Source: Streptomyces sp. A012304
Lineage (GTDB): Bacteria > Actinomycetota > Actinomycetes > Streptomycetales > Streptomycetaceae
NCBI RefSeq assembly: GCF_026008495.1
Contig: NZ_BQUN01000005.1
Span: 1 to 64,000, forward strand
Length of the DNA: 64,000 bases
Direction: 5' to 3'
In this document: one piece after another, positions 43,012-51,823 of the stretch
How positions within the stretch are numbered: position 1 is the first letter of the stretch
How the letters are laid out: each line of letters begins with the position of its first letter
Position numbers and translations under genes: made by a program
The notes under the pieces: model-generated
What the model saw: the letters and a program-made list of their open reading frames with translations, nothing else
Told to the model about the DNA's origin: nothing
Databases searched by the model: none

Positions 43012-44511
43012 GTGAGCGGACAACCCAACACCCGCCTTGCGGACCTGTTCGGCCTGGCCGGCTGGTCCAAGGGTGAACTCGCGAGGCTGGTCAACCGGCA
43101 GGCGGCGGCCATGGGCCACCCCCAGCTGGCGACGGACACCTCCCGGGTGCGGCGGTGGATCGACATGGGAGAGATCCCGCGCGATCCGGTGCCGCGGGTG
43201 CTGGCGGCCCTGTTCACCGAGCGTCTCGGCCGTGTCGTGACCATCGAGGACCTCGGTCTGGTCCGGCACGGGCGTACGGGAAAACGGCCACGCGGCGGGA
43301 GTGCGGAACATCCCGACGGCGTGCCGTGGGCGCCCGAACGGACTGCCGCGGTCCTCACCGAATTCACGGGAATGGACCTCATGCTCAACCGACGCGGCTT
43401 GGTGGGCGCGGGTGCCGCGCTCGCCGCGGGATCAGCACTCAGCAGCGCCATGTACGACTGGCTGCACACCGACCCCACCCTCTCCGCCGACGCTCCCGTC
43501 ATCGACCACCCCCTCCTGCACGCCGACTCCGCCGGGTTCGACCGCTACGAGGCCGCCCCCATCGGCAGGGAGGAGGTCGACGAACTCGAGCGCTCGGTGG
43601 AGGTGTTCCGAGCCTGGGACGCCGCCCGTGGCGGCGGCCTCCAGCGCAAGGCCGTGGTGGGCCAGCTCAATGAGGTGGGCGGCATCCTCGCCTACCGTCA
43701 TCCGCCCCACCTTCAACGGCGCCTGTGGGGCGTCGCCGCCAACCTCGCCGTGCTCGCGGGCTGGATGTCGCACGACGTCGGTCTGGAGCCCACGGCCCAG
43801 AAGTACTTCGTGATCGCCGCCCATGCCGCCCGGGAGGGCGGTGACCGGCCGCGGGCCGGGGAGGCGCTCTCCCGGGCGGCCCGTCAGATGGTCCACCTGG
43901 GCCGGCCCGACGACGCCCTCGACCTGATGAAGCTCGCCCAGTCCGGCGCCGGCAGCGAGGTGCTGCCGCGCACCCGGGCGATGTTCCACACCATCGAGGC
44001 CTGGGCGCAGGCGTCGATGGGCAAGGGCCAGGCCATGCGCCGCACCCTCGGCCAGGCGGAGGACCTGTTCGTCTCCGACAAGAGCGACGTGGAACCGCCG
44101 TCCTGGATGCAGACCTTCAAGGACGAGGACCTGTACGGCATGCAGGCCCTGGCCTACCGCACGCTGGCCGAGTTCGAGCCGGGAGCGGCCGTGCACGCCC
44201 AGTACTACGCGCAGAAGGCGCTGGCGCTGCGGGTCGACGGACGGGAGCGGTCGAAGATCTTCGACCACCTGTCGATGGCCTCGGCCTGCTTCATCGCGGA
44301 CGACCCCGAACAGGCGGACCGGTACGCCCGGCTGGCCCTGATGTCGATGGGGTCGAACTCCTCCCGCCGTACCTGGGACCGGCTGCGCCAGATGTACCGG
44401 CTCACCGGGGAGTACGCGAGCTACCCGAGGATCAGCGAGCTGCGCGAGGAGATCCGTCAGGCGCTGCCGAAGCAGAAGGGGGGCAGGCAGGGCGGCTCGG
44501 CCCAGGCATAG
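43012..44511 (+). CDS. nsdB: NsdB-type TPR regulator of differentiation
   Basis: A 499-residue protein with an N-terminal XRE-like DNA-binding segment (LADLFGLAGWSKGELARLVN, then TSRVRRWIDMGEIPRDPVPR, about 10-65). A short hydrophobic stretch follows (GLVGAGAALAAGSALSS near 131-147), then TPR-like helical repeats to the end (for example YFVIAAHAAREGGDRPRAGE). I recognise it as the NsdA/NsdB family, whose members repress antibiotic production and sporulation in Streptomyces. The choice of nsdB rather than nsdA rests on overall pattern memory. The GTG start was preferred over an upstream ATG because family proteins begin near SGQPNTRL. Confidence 0.78.
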   Translation: MSGQPNTRLADLFGLAGWSKGELARLVNRQAAAMGHPQLATDTSRVRRWIDMGEIPRDPVPRVLAALFTERLGRVVTIEDLGLVRHGRTGKRPRGGSAEHPDGVPWAPERTAAVLTEFTGMDLMLNRRGLVGAGAALAAGSALSSAMYDWLHTDPTLSADAPVIDHPLLHADSAGFDRYEAAPIGREEVDELERSVEVFRAWDAARGGGLQRKAVVGQLNEVGGILAYRHPPHLQRRLWGVAANLAVLAGWMSHDVGLEPTAQKYFVIAAHAAREGGDRPRAGEALSRAARQMVHLGRPDDALDLMKLAQSGAGSEVLPRTRAMFHTIEAWAQASMGKGQAMRRTLGQAEDLFVSDKSDVEPPSWMQTFKDEDLYGMQALAYRTLAEFEPGAAVHAQYYAQKALALRVDGRERSKIFDHLSMASACFIADDPEQADRYARLALMSMGSNSSRRTWDRLRQMYRLTGEYASYPRISELREEIRQALPKQKGGRQGGSAQA

Positions 44512-44525
44512 AGCAGCCCTGCGGT

Positions 44526-44550
44526 GCCCGGGTCATCCGGTGACCCGGGC
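44526..44550. terminator. Bidirectional terminator hairpin
   Basis: GCCCGGGTCA and TGACCCGGGC form a perfect 10-bp stem with a 5-base loop. It overlaps the last codons and stop of the minus-strand phosphatase gene and lies 15 bases after nsdB. Confidence 0.75.
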
Positions 44551-45942
44551 GACGAGCACGCAGGCCTCGTCCTGCCGTTCCTCCGTCTCGCACTCCTCGA
44601 CGACCATCCGCAGGCAGTCCTGTGCGGTGGGCGCCCCGGCGAGGCGGGGGGCCAGTTCGAGCAGGGGGGTCGGTTCACCGTCGCGGGGCACGAGTCCGTC
44701 GGTGTGCAGCAGGAGCAGGTCGCCCGTCTGGAGGTTCTCCTCGGCCTGTCCGTACTCGGCGCCCGAGGTGGCGCCGAGGAGAACGCCCTCCGGCGCGGTC
44801 AGCCGGCGCCCCGTCCCGTCGCGGAAGAGCAGCGGGGCGGGGTGTCCGGCCTGCGCCCACAGCAGGGTGCGGGTGCCGGGGAGGTAGCGGCAGCAGACGG
44901 CGCCGGCGAGGGCAGGCTGGACACCTGCGTCGAGTAACTGGTTCAGCCAGGACATCAGTTGGGCCGGCCGGGCGCCGGCCATCGCCATGCCGCGCAGGGC
45001 GCCCAGCATCATCGCCATGGTGGAGGCGACGGCCGGGCCGTGCCCGGTGAGGTCGCCGACGCTCAGGAGCGTCTCGCCGTCGGAGAGTTCGAGCGCGTCG
45101 TACCAGTCGCCGCCGATGAACGAGGTGGTGGAGGCGGGCAGGCAGTGGGCGGCGAGGTCGAGGGACCGGGGGCCCTGGTGCGCGAGCCGCAGGGAGCCGC
45201 GCCAGGGCGGCAGCACGGCTTCCTGGAGCTCGACCGCGATCCGGTGCTCGGTCTGTGCCACCTGCCGGTCGCGCCGCAGCGAGTCACGGGTCTCGCGCAC
45301 CGCCCGCCGGCCGCTGTGCAGTTCGCTGACGTCACGCAGCACGGCCCACATGGAGGCGGTGCTGCCGTCGGCGTCGAGCACCGGTTCGCCCATCATGTGC
45401 ACGGTACGGACCTCGCCGTCCGGCCGGACGACGCGGAACTCCCCGTCGATGGGCCGGGCGTCGACGAGACACCCCGTGACCATCGCCGTCAGCCGCGGCC
45501 GGTCCTCCTCCAGGACGAGGGAGGGTAATTCGTCGAGGGTGAGCGCGGGGGCGGCCGGGTCGCGGCCGAGGATCCGGCAGAGCTCGGCGGACCAGACGGC
45601 CTCGTCCGTCAGCAGGTTCCACTCCGCGGTGCCGACCCGGCTGAGCTGCGCGCCGCGCCGCGAGCCCGTCGGTGCGGGGGCGGCGGGCGCGGCCTCGGCG
45701 GCCGGCTCGGGGCCGTCCCGGAGCTGCGCCAAGTGCGCGTCCAGATCGTTGAGCTGATGCAGCGCCAGGTCGTAGAGAGCGCGCTGCCAGCGGCCCTGCG
45801 GGTCCGTTCCGTCGCCCTGTGCGTCCCGCCGTACGGCGTCCACGTCGCCCTTGAGTCGCCTCGTCTGCGTGATCAGCGCGTCGACCGGGCCGCGTCCTGG
45901 TGGCTGGGCGGCTGGGCGGTCCGCAGAGCGAGGGGACGGCAT
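44533..45942 (-). CDS. PAS-SpoIIE (PP2C-type) phosphatase
   Basis: A 469-residue cytoplasmic protein. A helical N-terminus (about 10-80) is followed by a PAS domain (about 100-215, ending VLRDVSELHSG), a coiled linker and a SpoIIE-type PP2C domain (about 245-465). The metal motifs are GGDWYDALELSD near 277-288 and SVGDLTGHGPAVAST near 295-309, plus the C-terminal EERQDEACVLVARV. It should dephosphorylate an anti-sigma antagonist. Unlike the one at 10368 it lacks the HATPase domain. The start has GGAGTG upstream. It faces the SsgA-like gene across a 423-base region. Confidence 0.88.
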   Translation of the reverse strand: MPSPRSADRPAAQPPGRGPVDALITQTRRLKGDVDAVRRDAQGDGTDPQGRWQRALYDLALHQLNDLDAHLAQLRDGPEPAAEAAPAAPAPTGSRRGAQLSRVGTAEWNLLTDEAVWSAELCRILGRDPAAPALTLDELPSLVLEEDRPRLTAMVTGCLVDARPIDGEFRVVRPDGEVRTVHMMGEPVLDADGSTASMWAVLRDVSELHSGRRAVRETRDSLRRDRQVAQTEHRIAVELQEAVLPPWRGSLRLAHQGPRSLDLAAHCLPASTTSFIGGDWYDALELSDGETLLSVGDLTGHGPAVASTMAMMLGALRGMAMAGARPAQLMSWLNQLLDAGVQPALAGAVCCRYLPGTRTLLWAQAGHPAPLLFRDGTGRRLTAPEGVLLGATSGAEYGQAEENLQTGDLLLLHTDGLVPRDGEPTPLLELAPRLAGAPTAQDCLRMVVEECETEERQDEACVLVARVTG

Positions 45943-46365
45943 GACGCACTCCGATGCGGGGGACGGGACGGCCGGGGGGACGGAAAGGGCCGTTACGACT
46001 GTTGCACAGCCCGCGACTCCGTGTAAGGGATTTGGCAACACACGATACGGTGGTGCATCCGGCATATGCCACAGTCTTCACGGGGGGATCCCGGGGCCCG
46101 AACGGCGTACCCCGTTCCCCTGGTCAAGTCGTAGACAGCGTACGCGACTTGACGGATGTGACGGTGGCGCGGGGCGCACTTCACGCCCCTGTTCGACGGT
46201 CGTGTGTTCCATGGTGCGGGGGCGCTCTCGAGCGCGGCTGGGCGCGCGTGACGCAGCTCACATCAGTTACTCACGGGTTTCGCGTAATGCAAAACGCCCC
46301 CGCGAAGTCCTACAAGCATCACGCCGAAACGAACCGACGACCTCTCACCGCTGCGGAGATCGACC
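45943..46365. other. 423-base intergenic region between divergent genes
   Basis: No gene supported. It is relatively AT-rich for this chromosome (for example TAAGGGATTTGGCAACACAC near 46023). It must carry the promoters of both the phosphatase and the SsgA-like gene. No sigma consensus could be assigned with confidence. Confidence 0.5.
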
Positions 46366-46788
46366 ATGGACATCGCTCACGTCACCGTCCGACAGCCCGT
46401 CCGCGCCCAGCTCATCACCCTGGAGGAGCAGGAGCTCCCGGTCTCCGCCACGCTCCGCTACAGCGCCGCCGATCCGCTCGCGGTGCACCTCGACTTCCCG
46501 CCGGAGGCATCCCTGCACGGCGAGGCGGTCACCTGGACCTTCGGCCGCGCGCTGCTGGAGGAGGGGCTCGGCGGTCCGGCCGGCGGCGGCGACGTGCACA
46601 TCTGGCCGTGCGGACGGGCCCGTACGGTCCTGGAGCTGAACTCGCCGTACGGGCTGGCCCTGCTCCAGTTCGACACGGTCGCCCTGCGGCGCTTCCTGCT
46701 GCGCAGCTACGCCGTGGTGGCGGAGGGCAAGGAGGACGTCGGCGCGGCGGTCGACGAGGGGCTGCACGCCCTGCTGGGCAATGTCTGA
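46366..46788 (+). CDS. SsgA-like sporulation/cell-division protein (SALP)
   Basis: A 140-residue protein of the SsgA/SsgB family, unique to sporulating actinomycetes. Family phrases include LPVSATLRYSAADPLAVHLD (24-43), VTWTFGRALLEEGL (about 55-68), GDVHIWPCG and a C-terminal FLLRSYAVVAEG. SALPs steer septum placement and peptidoglycan remodelling during sporulation. It is most like the SsgB-type core, but which paralog it is cannot be told. GGAG precedes the ATG. Nearby nsdB and the phosphatase make a small developmental block. Confidence 0.9.
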   Translation: MDIAHVTVRQPVRAQLITLEEQELPVSATLRYSAADPLAVHLDFPPEASLHGEAVTWTFGRALLEEGLGGPAGGGDVHIWPCGRARTVLELNSPYGLALLQFDTVALRRFLLRSYAVVAEGKEDVGAAVDEGLHALLGNV

Positions 46789-46800
46789 GGCGCCCCTGTG

Positions 46801-47814
46801 TCAGCGGTACAGGTCCGGGCGCGGAGCGAGGCCGACGGTCACGCGCGTTCCGCCCTCCAGCGCCCGTACGCCTGCCTCGGCCACGGCCGAGGCCGCGTAG
46901 CCGTCCCAGGCGGTCGGGCCGGTGACCCGGCCCTGCCGGGCGGCGTCGACCCACGCCTGCACCTCGCGGTCGTAGGCGTCCACGAACCGCACCAGGTAGT
47001 CCTGCGGCACCTGGGTGCCGGCGGTGCCGCGCGCGGTCACCTGCATGCCGTGGTCGTCGCCGACCCGGGCGCTGCCCGCCTCGCACACCGCCTCGCAGCG
47101 CACCTGGTAGCCGAAGCCGCAGTTGACGAACACCTCGACGTCGACCAGGGCGCCGCCGTCGGTCTCGAACAGCACGAACTGCGGGTCGAGCAGGCCCTCG
47201 GGCGCGCCGGCCGACGGGCGCGGGCGCAGCACGGTGACCGCGGTCAGCTCCTGGCCGAGCAGCCAGCGGGCCGCGTCGATCTCGTGCGACACCGAGCTGT
47301 CGATCAGCATCGCGCTGGTGAATCCGGGCGGCGAGGAGACGTTGCGGTGGACGCAGTGCAGCATCAGCGGCCGTCCCAGCCGGCCGTCGTCCAGCAGCGC
47401 CTTGAGCCCGCGGTACTCGGCGTCGTAGCGCCGCATGAAACCGATCTGCGCCAGCCGCCGGCCCCGCCGCGCCTCCGCCTCGACCACGCGCAGCGCTCCG
47501 GCGGAGTCCGGGACCATGGGCTTCTCGCACAGCACGGGCAGACCGCGGGCGAAGGCGGCGAGCAGGGCCTCCTCGTGCGCGGGGCCGGGGGAGGCGATCA
47601 GGACGGCGTCGACGCCGGGGGCGTCCAGCGCGGCCGCCACCTCCGTGTGGACAAAGACGCCCTCGATGCCGGCGACGGCTTCCTTCGCACGGTCGGCGTC
47701 GAGGTCCGCCACCGCGGCGACCCTGGCCCCGCTCACCACCCGATCCAGGCGACGTATGTGGTCGGCGCCCATGTGTCCGGCGCCCAGTACGGCCACGCCC
47801 AGCAGGTCACCCAC
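46801..47814 (-). CDS. Gfo/Idh/MocA oxidoreductase (inositol 2-dehydrogenase-like)
   Basis: A 337-residue NAD(P)-dependent sugar or cyclitol dehydrogenase. The Rossmann motif [13 protein letters not shown] (8-20), the EKP signature (97-99) and the [14 protein letters not shown] segment (about 173-186) with catalytic Asp/His are all present. The sequence is nearest inositol 2-dehydrogenases (IolG). No other inositol genes lie in the window. GTG start with GGAGGGAG upstream. It lies 63 bases downstream of the baeRF-like gene on the same strand. Confidence 0.88.
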   Translation of the reverse strand: MGDLLGVAVLGAGHMGADHIRRLDRVVSGARVAAVADLDADRAKEAVAGIEGVFVHTEVAAALDAPGVDAVLIASPGPAHEEALLAAFARGLPVLCEKPMVPDSAGALRVVEAEARRGRRLAQIGFMRRYDAEYRGLKALLDDGRLGRPLMLHCVHRNVSSPPGFTSAMLIDSSVSHEIDAARWLLGQELTAVTVLRPRPSAGAPEGLLDPQFVLFETDGGALVDVEVFVNCGFGYQVRCEAVCEAGSARVGDDHGMQVTARGTAGTQVPQDYLVRFVDAYDREVQAWVDAARQGRVTGPTAWDGYAASAVAEAGVRALEGGTRVTVGLAPRPDLYR

Positions 47815-47877
47815 GTGCTCTCCCTCCGGCCGGCGATCACGCCGTAGCGTACGCCGCCGGAAAGGAGCACCGAGAGG

Positions 47878-48972
47878 TCAGTAGCGCAGCACGCCCGCGA
47901 TGCCGTTGGCCTCGCCCAGGGTGCCGTCCGGGACGAAACGGACCTCGGCGCCGGTCTCCAGGCACTGCTCGACGATCTCGTCCACGATGTCGTCGCGGGC
48001 GTCCAGGTCGCCCGTCGCGGCCGGGATCAGATGCTCGCCGTCGTCCCGCACGGTGACGCGGTAGTTCTCCTCGACGGCCAGCAGCCGGACCCGGCCCTCG
48101 CGGGCGCTCTGCCACAGCTCGTCGACCCCGGCGGCGAAGGTGCGGTGGCCGCGGGCGGAGTCCAGCTCCCGGGCCACGGCGGCGGTGTCCCGGCGGGCCT
48201 CCGCGTCGTGCAGGGGGCGCACCGCCTGCCACACGGCCTCGGGGGTGGCGTGGGTGAGGCCGCCGTGCGGGACGTGCACGGCGTCGCGGGTGACGCCGCC
48301 CAGTTCGTCCAGCAGGGACAACGCCGCCTGCTCGCCGGTGACGTACAGCGGGCGCGGGTCCTCGCGCAGCAGCCGGCCCATCGCCGCGTCGGCGTCCTTC
48401 AGGAAGTGGCGGGTGTCCTCGTCGCGGAAGGTGCTCGGCAGGTCGCCGACGCGTTCCATGCGCTCGGCGTCGAAGTTCTCCCGGCTCCTGGTCTTCGGGA
48501 AACCGCCGGTGCGCTGCTCGGTGACCCGGTCGGCGCCACCGTTCCACAGCGTGACGCGGTCGGCGGAGACCGACAGCACCCAGAACGGCCGTTCGGAGGC
48601 CTGCGCCGAGACGAGGTTGCGGGTGAGGAAGGTGTCGGAGAGGACGATCCGCTCGGGCACGGGACGGGCCAGGGACCACACCTGGTGCTCGCCCGGGGCG
48701 GCGAAGATCACCAGCCCGTCCTCGGCGTGCGTCAGGTCGACCTCGGCCAGGGCCCGGTCCAGCTGCTCGGCGACGTCCGCGCGCCGCTCCCGGGTGACCG
48801 ACGGATCGGCCTCCAGCTGTTTCTTCGCCTCCGCCACCACATTGCGCAGCCGCACCCGGTCCTGGGCGTTGTCGGGTTCCCGGCGGTGCGTCGGTGTCAG
48901 CACGGACACCGCGGGATAGGGGCGCGGGCGGCGCAGTTCGGAGAGGGTCGCGGGGCTGAGTGCGTGCTCCAT
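47878..48972 (-). CDS. baeRF-type (eRF1-like) protein
   Basis: A 364-residue protein that I recognise as a bacterial archaeo-eukaryotic release factor family member (baeRF3-like, sometimes mislabelled chemotaxis protein). Typical parts are the N-terminal AVSVLTPTHRREPDNAQDRV (about 24-43) with RLRNVVAEAKKQL, the middle-domain PFWVLSVSADRVTLWNGGAD and the C-terminal eRF1 domain-3-like VEQCLETGAEVRFVPDGTLG followed by ANGIAGVLRY. Such proteins are predicted to act on stalled ribosomes, but function is largely untested. The start could also be the GTG at 48981. Confidence 0.8.
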   Translation of the reverse strand: MEHALSPATLSELRRPRPYPAVSVLTPTHRREPDNAQDRVRLRNVVAEAKKQLEADPSVTRERRADVAEQLDRALAEVDLTHAEDGLVIFAAPGEHQVWSLARPVPERIVLSDTFLTRNLVSAQASERPFWVLSVSADRVTLWNGGADRVTEQRTGGFPKTRSRENFDAERMERVGDLPSTFRDEDTRHFLKDADAAMGRLLREDPRPLYVTGEQAALSLLDELGGVTRDAVHVPHGGLTHATPEAVWQAVRPLHDAEARRDTAAVARELDSARGHRTFAAGVDELWQSAREGRVRLLAVEENYRVTVRDDGEHLIPAATGDLDARDDIVDEIVEQCLETGAEVRFVPDGTLGEANGIAGVLRY

Positions 48973-49167
48973 GAACAGCACGATAGGCCGGATTCACCTA
49001 TGGGGCATTTGGGGCGGATGGGATCTCTTCGCCTTCGGTGCGTGGCTGCCGGTGAGGGGGCGTCGCGTTCCCGCGAGAACCCTTCGCGCACGGCAGTGAC
49101 GACGAGCCCGGCCGCCCGTTACCGTACGCGTCAGTAACCGGACGGCACCGCACCGCAGGAGGCACCC

Positions 49168-49938
49168 ATGCCGCAGCTCGAAGTCGACGGCGCAGCACTG
49201 ACGTACGACGACGAGGGCCCGCGTGACGGCGGCGGGGTGCCGCTGGTGTTCGTGCACGGCTGGACCGCGAACCGGCACCGCTGGGACCACCAGATCGCGC
49301 ACTTCTCCACCACGCGCAGAGTGGTCCGGCTCGATCTGCGCGGGCACGGTGAGAGCGGCGGCGCGGGCGTGAAGACCATCGACGAGCTGGCCGCCGACGT
49401 GCTGGCCCTCCTCGACCACCTGAAGATCGAGCGGTGCGTCCTCGTCGGCCACTCGATGGGCGGGATGATCGCGCAGACCATCGCCCTCGCCCACCCCGGC
49501 CGCGTGGAGCGCATGGTGCTGGTCAACTCCATCGGCCGGATGGCCTACAACCGGGGCCGGGGCCTGCTGATGGCCGCCTCCACCCTCGTCCCGTTCAAGC
49601 TGTTCGTCGCCGCCAACATCCAGCGCGCCTTCGCCCCCGGCTATCCCCGCGAGGAGATCCGCGCGTACGTCAAGGCCTCCGCGGACACCCCGCGCGAGGT
49701 GGTCATGACGCTGTACGGCGCCATGCGCGCCTTCGACCTCCTCGACCGTGCCGGGGAGATCGCCGTCCCCACCCTGATGATCCACGGCTACCACGACATC
49801 CAGCTGCCGCTGAAGCAGATGCTGCGGATGGCCAAGGCCTACCCGGACGCCACCGTCCGCGTCCTGGACGCCGGTCATGAACTGCCCGTGGAGAAGCCGG
49901 CCGAACTGACCGCCGCCATCGACGCCTTCGTGCGCTGA
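49168..49938 (+). CDS. Alpha/beta hydrolase
   Basis: A 256-residue alpha/beta hydrolase. FVHGWTANRHRWDHQI (28-43) forms the oxyanion site, RLDLRGHGES follows, the nucleophile is Ser96 in VGHSMGG, and DAGHELPVEKP near 236 supplies His. It is similar to peroxidase-type or ester hydrolases. The substrate is not identifiable. AGGAGG precedes the ATG. It is convergent with the tripeptidyl aminopeptidase gene. Confidence 0.88.
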   Translation: MPQLEVDGAALTYDDEGPRDGGGVPLVFVHGWTANRHRWDHQIAHFSTTRRVVRLDLRGHGESGGAGVKTIDELAADVLALLDHLKIERCVLVGHSMGGMIAQTIALAHPGRVERMVLVNSIGRMAYNRGRGLLMAASTLVPFKLFVAANIQRAFAPGYPREEIRAYVKASADTPREVVMTLYGAMRAFDLLDRAGEIAVPTLMIHGYHDIQLPLKQMLRMAKAYPDATVRVLDAGHELPVEKPAELTAAIDAFVR

Positions 49939-49941
49939 CCG

Positions 49942-49955
49942 CCCGCGCCGGCGGG
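49942..49955. terminator. Short GC hairpin between convergent genes
   Basis: CCCGC and GCGGG pair around GCCG, a weak 5-bp stem in the 20-base gap. Confidence 0.35.
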
Positions 49956-49958
49956 GCC

Positions 49959-51551
49959 TCAGTCCTCCTCGTCGGCCCCGCAGGAACTGCCGCTCGGCGG
50001 CAGTTCCCCGTACAGCAGGAAGTCGTCGACCTTGCGGTGCACGCACTTGGAGGAGCCGTATCCGGTGTGGCCGTCGCCGCGGTTGTCGAGCACCACGGCC
50101 GACGGCCCGAGCCGCTCCGCCGTCTGCACCGTCCAGCGGTACGGCGTCGCCGGGTCGCCCCGGGTGCCGACGAGCAGCATCTTCGGGGTGTCGAGGTCCT
50201 TCACCTCGTCGCGGATGAAGTCGGTGCCCTTGGGGCGGCCGTAGCACAGCAGGACCTGGGTGAGGCGGTAGCGGCCGAAGACGGGGGAGGCCTGCTCATA
50301 GGCGGCGCGCAGCCGCTTGAGGTTCGCGACGACCTGGGCGGCGGTGGGGCGGTCGGGGTCGTCCGCGCAGTTGATCGCCATCAGCGCCGCCGGAAGGTTG
50401 TCCAGGGGCACGTCCTCCTCGTCGACCAGGCCGCCGCTGGGATCACCGCCGCCCGGGTCCTTCACGGGCAGCCCCAGACCTCCGGTGGCGAACGCCACGA
50501 CCCCGCTGGTGTCGCCGTGCTCGACGAGTTGGGCCAGCGCCCGCTCCAGGGACGGCCACAGCTCCCTGCTGTACAGACCCTGACCGATGGCGCCCACCAG
50601 GTCCTGTCCGCTGAACGGCTCACCGAAGTCCGTCGGCACCGGGTCCTCGTCGAGGGAGCGCACCAGCCGCAGGACCTCCTCCCGCGCCTTGCGCGCGTCC
50701 TGTCCGAACGGGCAGGCGATGTCCTTCACGCACCAGTCGACGAAGTCCTCCAGCGCCATCTGCTGCCCCCGGGCGCCCGCGATCCCCTGTTCGGTCAGCG
50801 GCTCGGTCAGTGTGTCCACGCCGTCCAGGACCATCCGGCCCACCCGGCCGGGGAACAGGGCGGCGTACACCGCGCCGAGCCGGGTGCCGTAGGAGAAGCC
50901 GAGGTAGTTGAGCTTCTTGTCGCCGAGCGCCTCGCGGATGACGTCCAGGTCCCGTGCCGCCTCGACCGTGCCGATGTGCGGCAGCACCGGCCCGGAGTGC
51001 TCGGCGCAGGCGGCGGCCGCCTTCTTCAGCTGCTCCAGCAGCGAGCGCGGGTCGGCGAGATCGTCCGGGCCCTCGTCGATGGCCGCCAGCCCGCTCTCCT
51101 CACCGTCGCCGCAGCTCACCGGGGAGGACCGGCCGACGCCCCGGGGATCGAAGCTCACCACGTCGTAGCGGTCGGTGAGATCCATGAACTCCTTGGCCCC
51201 GTAGGCGAGTTCGGGGACCCCCGGCCCGCCGGGCCCGCCGAAGTTCAGCAGCACCGAGCCGCGCCGGTCGCCGGTGGCCCGGTAGCGGGCGAGCGCCAGG
51301 TCGAGGGTGCCCGCCTCGGGCCGGTCGTGGTCGACGGGCACGGTCACCTTGCCGCACTGGAGATCGGCGGGCATCCCGTCGCCCGTGCACTTCTTCCAGG
51401 CGATCTTCTGCTCGTGGATCCGGGACGGATCGGAACCGGGAGCCATGTCCGCGGCCGCCGTCGGCAGCGCCGCGCCCAGCAGGGTCAGCGCGGCGGCGGC
51501 GGCGAGCGCGCCGCGCCGCAGGGCGGGCCGCGTCGACAGCTTGGCCAGCAT
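49959..51551 (-). CDS. Secreted tripeptidyl aminopeptidase-like hydrolase (S33)
   Basis: A 530-residue exported alpha/beta hydrolase. The signal region MLAKLSTRPALRRGALAAAA is followed by hydrophobic residues to about 35. LLNFGGPGGPG (101-111) is the S33 oxyanion motif, VSFDPRGVGRS (133-142) follows, Ser220 is in LGFSYGTRLG, and the C-terminal TAP-domain segment ends DGHTGYGSSKC with catalytic His. It is close to the Streptomyces mycelium-associated SlpD/SlpE and Tap group, which remove N-terminal tripeptides. GGAGG precedes the ATG. Confidence 0.9.
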   Translation of the reverse strand: MLAKLSTRPALRRGALAAAAALTLLGAALPTAAADMAPGSDPSRIHEQKIAWKKCTGDGMPADLQCGKVTVPVDHDRPEAGTLDLALARYRATGDRRGSVLLNFGGPGGPGVPELAYGAKEFMDLTDRYDVVSFDPRGVGRSSPVSCGDGEESGLAAIDEGPDDLADPRSLLEQLKKAAAACAEHSGPVLPHIGTVEAARDLDVIREALGDKKLNYLGFSYGTRLGAVYAALFPGRVGRMVLDGVDTLTEPLTEQGIAGARGQQMALEDFVDWCVKDIACPFGQDARKAREEVLRLVRSLDEDPVPTDFGEPFSGQDLVGAIGQGLYSRELWPSLERALAQLVEHGDTSGVVAFATGGLGLPVKDPGGGDPSGGLVDEEDVPLDNLPAALMAINCADDPDRPTAAQVVANLKRLRAAYEQASPVFGRYRLTQVLLCYGRPKGTDFIRDEVKDLDTPKMLLVGTRGDPATPYRWTVQTAERLGPSAVVLDNRGDGHTGYGSSKCVHRKVDDFLLYGELPPSGSSCGADEED

Positions 51552-51746
51552 CAGTGCCTCCAGAGGCGCCCGGCGGCGGACCGGTGATCGGTGCCCTGGC
51601 CCACGATAGGCGGCGTGCGCGGGGCCCGCCTCCGGGGCGAGCCCGCCCCCGTCGCGCGCTCCGCTCACCCATGTGCTGAAGACATGAGCCGGTTTTGCTA
51701 CTAGTTCTACTCTTGTGGCGCCCGATGGGGTGAAAGACCCGTTGGC

Positions 51747-51774
51747 CATAACTCGGACGGTTCCGCCGCGTTCT
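51747..51774 (+). promoter_or_regulatory. BldN-like promoter candidate for the chaplin gene
   Basis: CATAAC (51747-51752), a 16-base spacer and CGTTCT (51769-51774) resemble the BldN consensus CGTAAC-N16-CGTTGA (5 of 6 and 4 of 6). It sits 49 bases before the chaplin ATG. BldN is known to control chaplin genes in Streptomyces. Confidence 0.4.
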
Positions 51775-51823
51775 ACGGGGTGCGGGCGAGCGCCCGCGAC
51801 ATGTTCTGGAAGGCAGGGACCCC

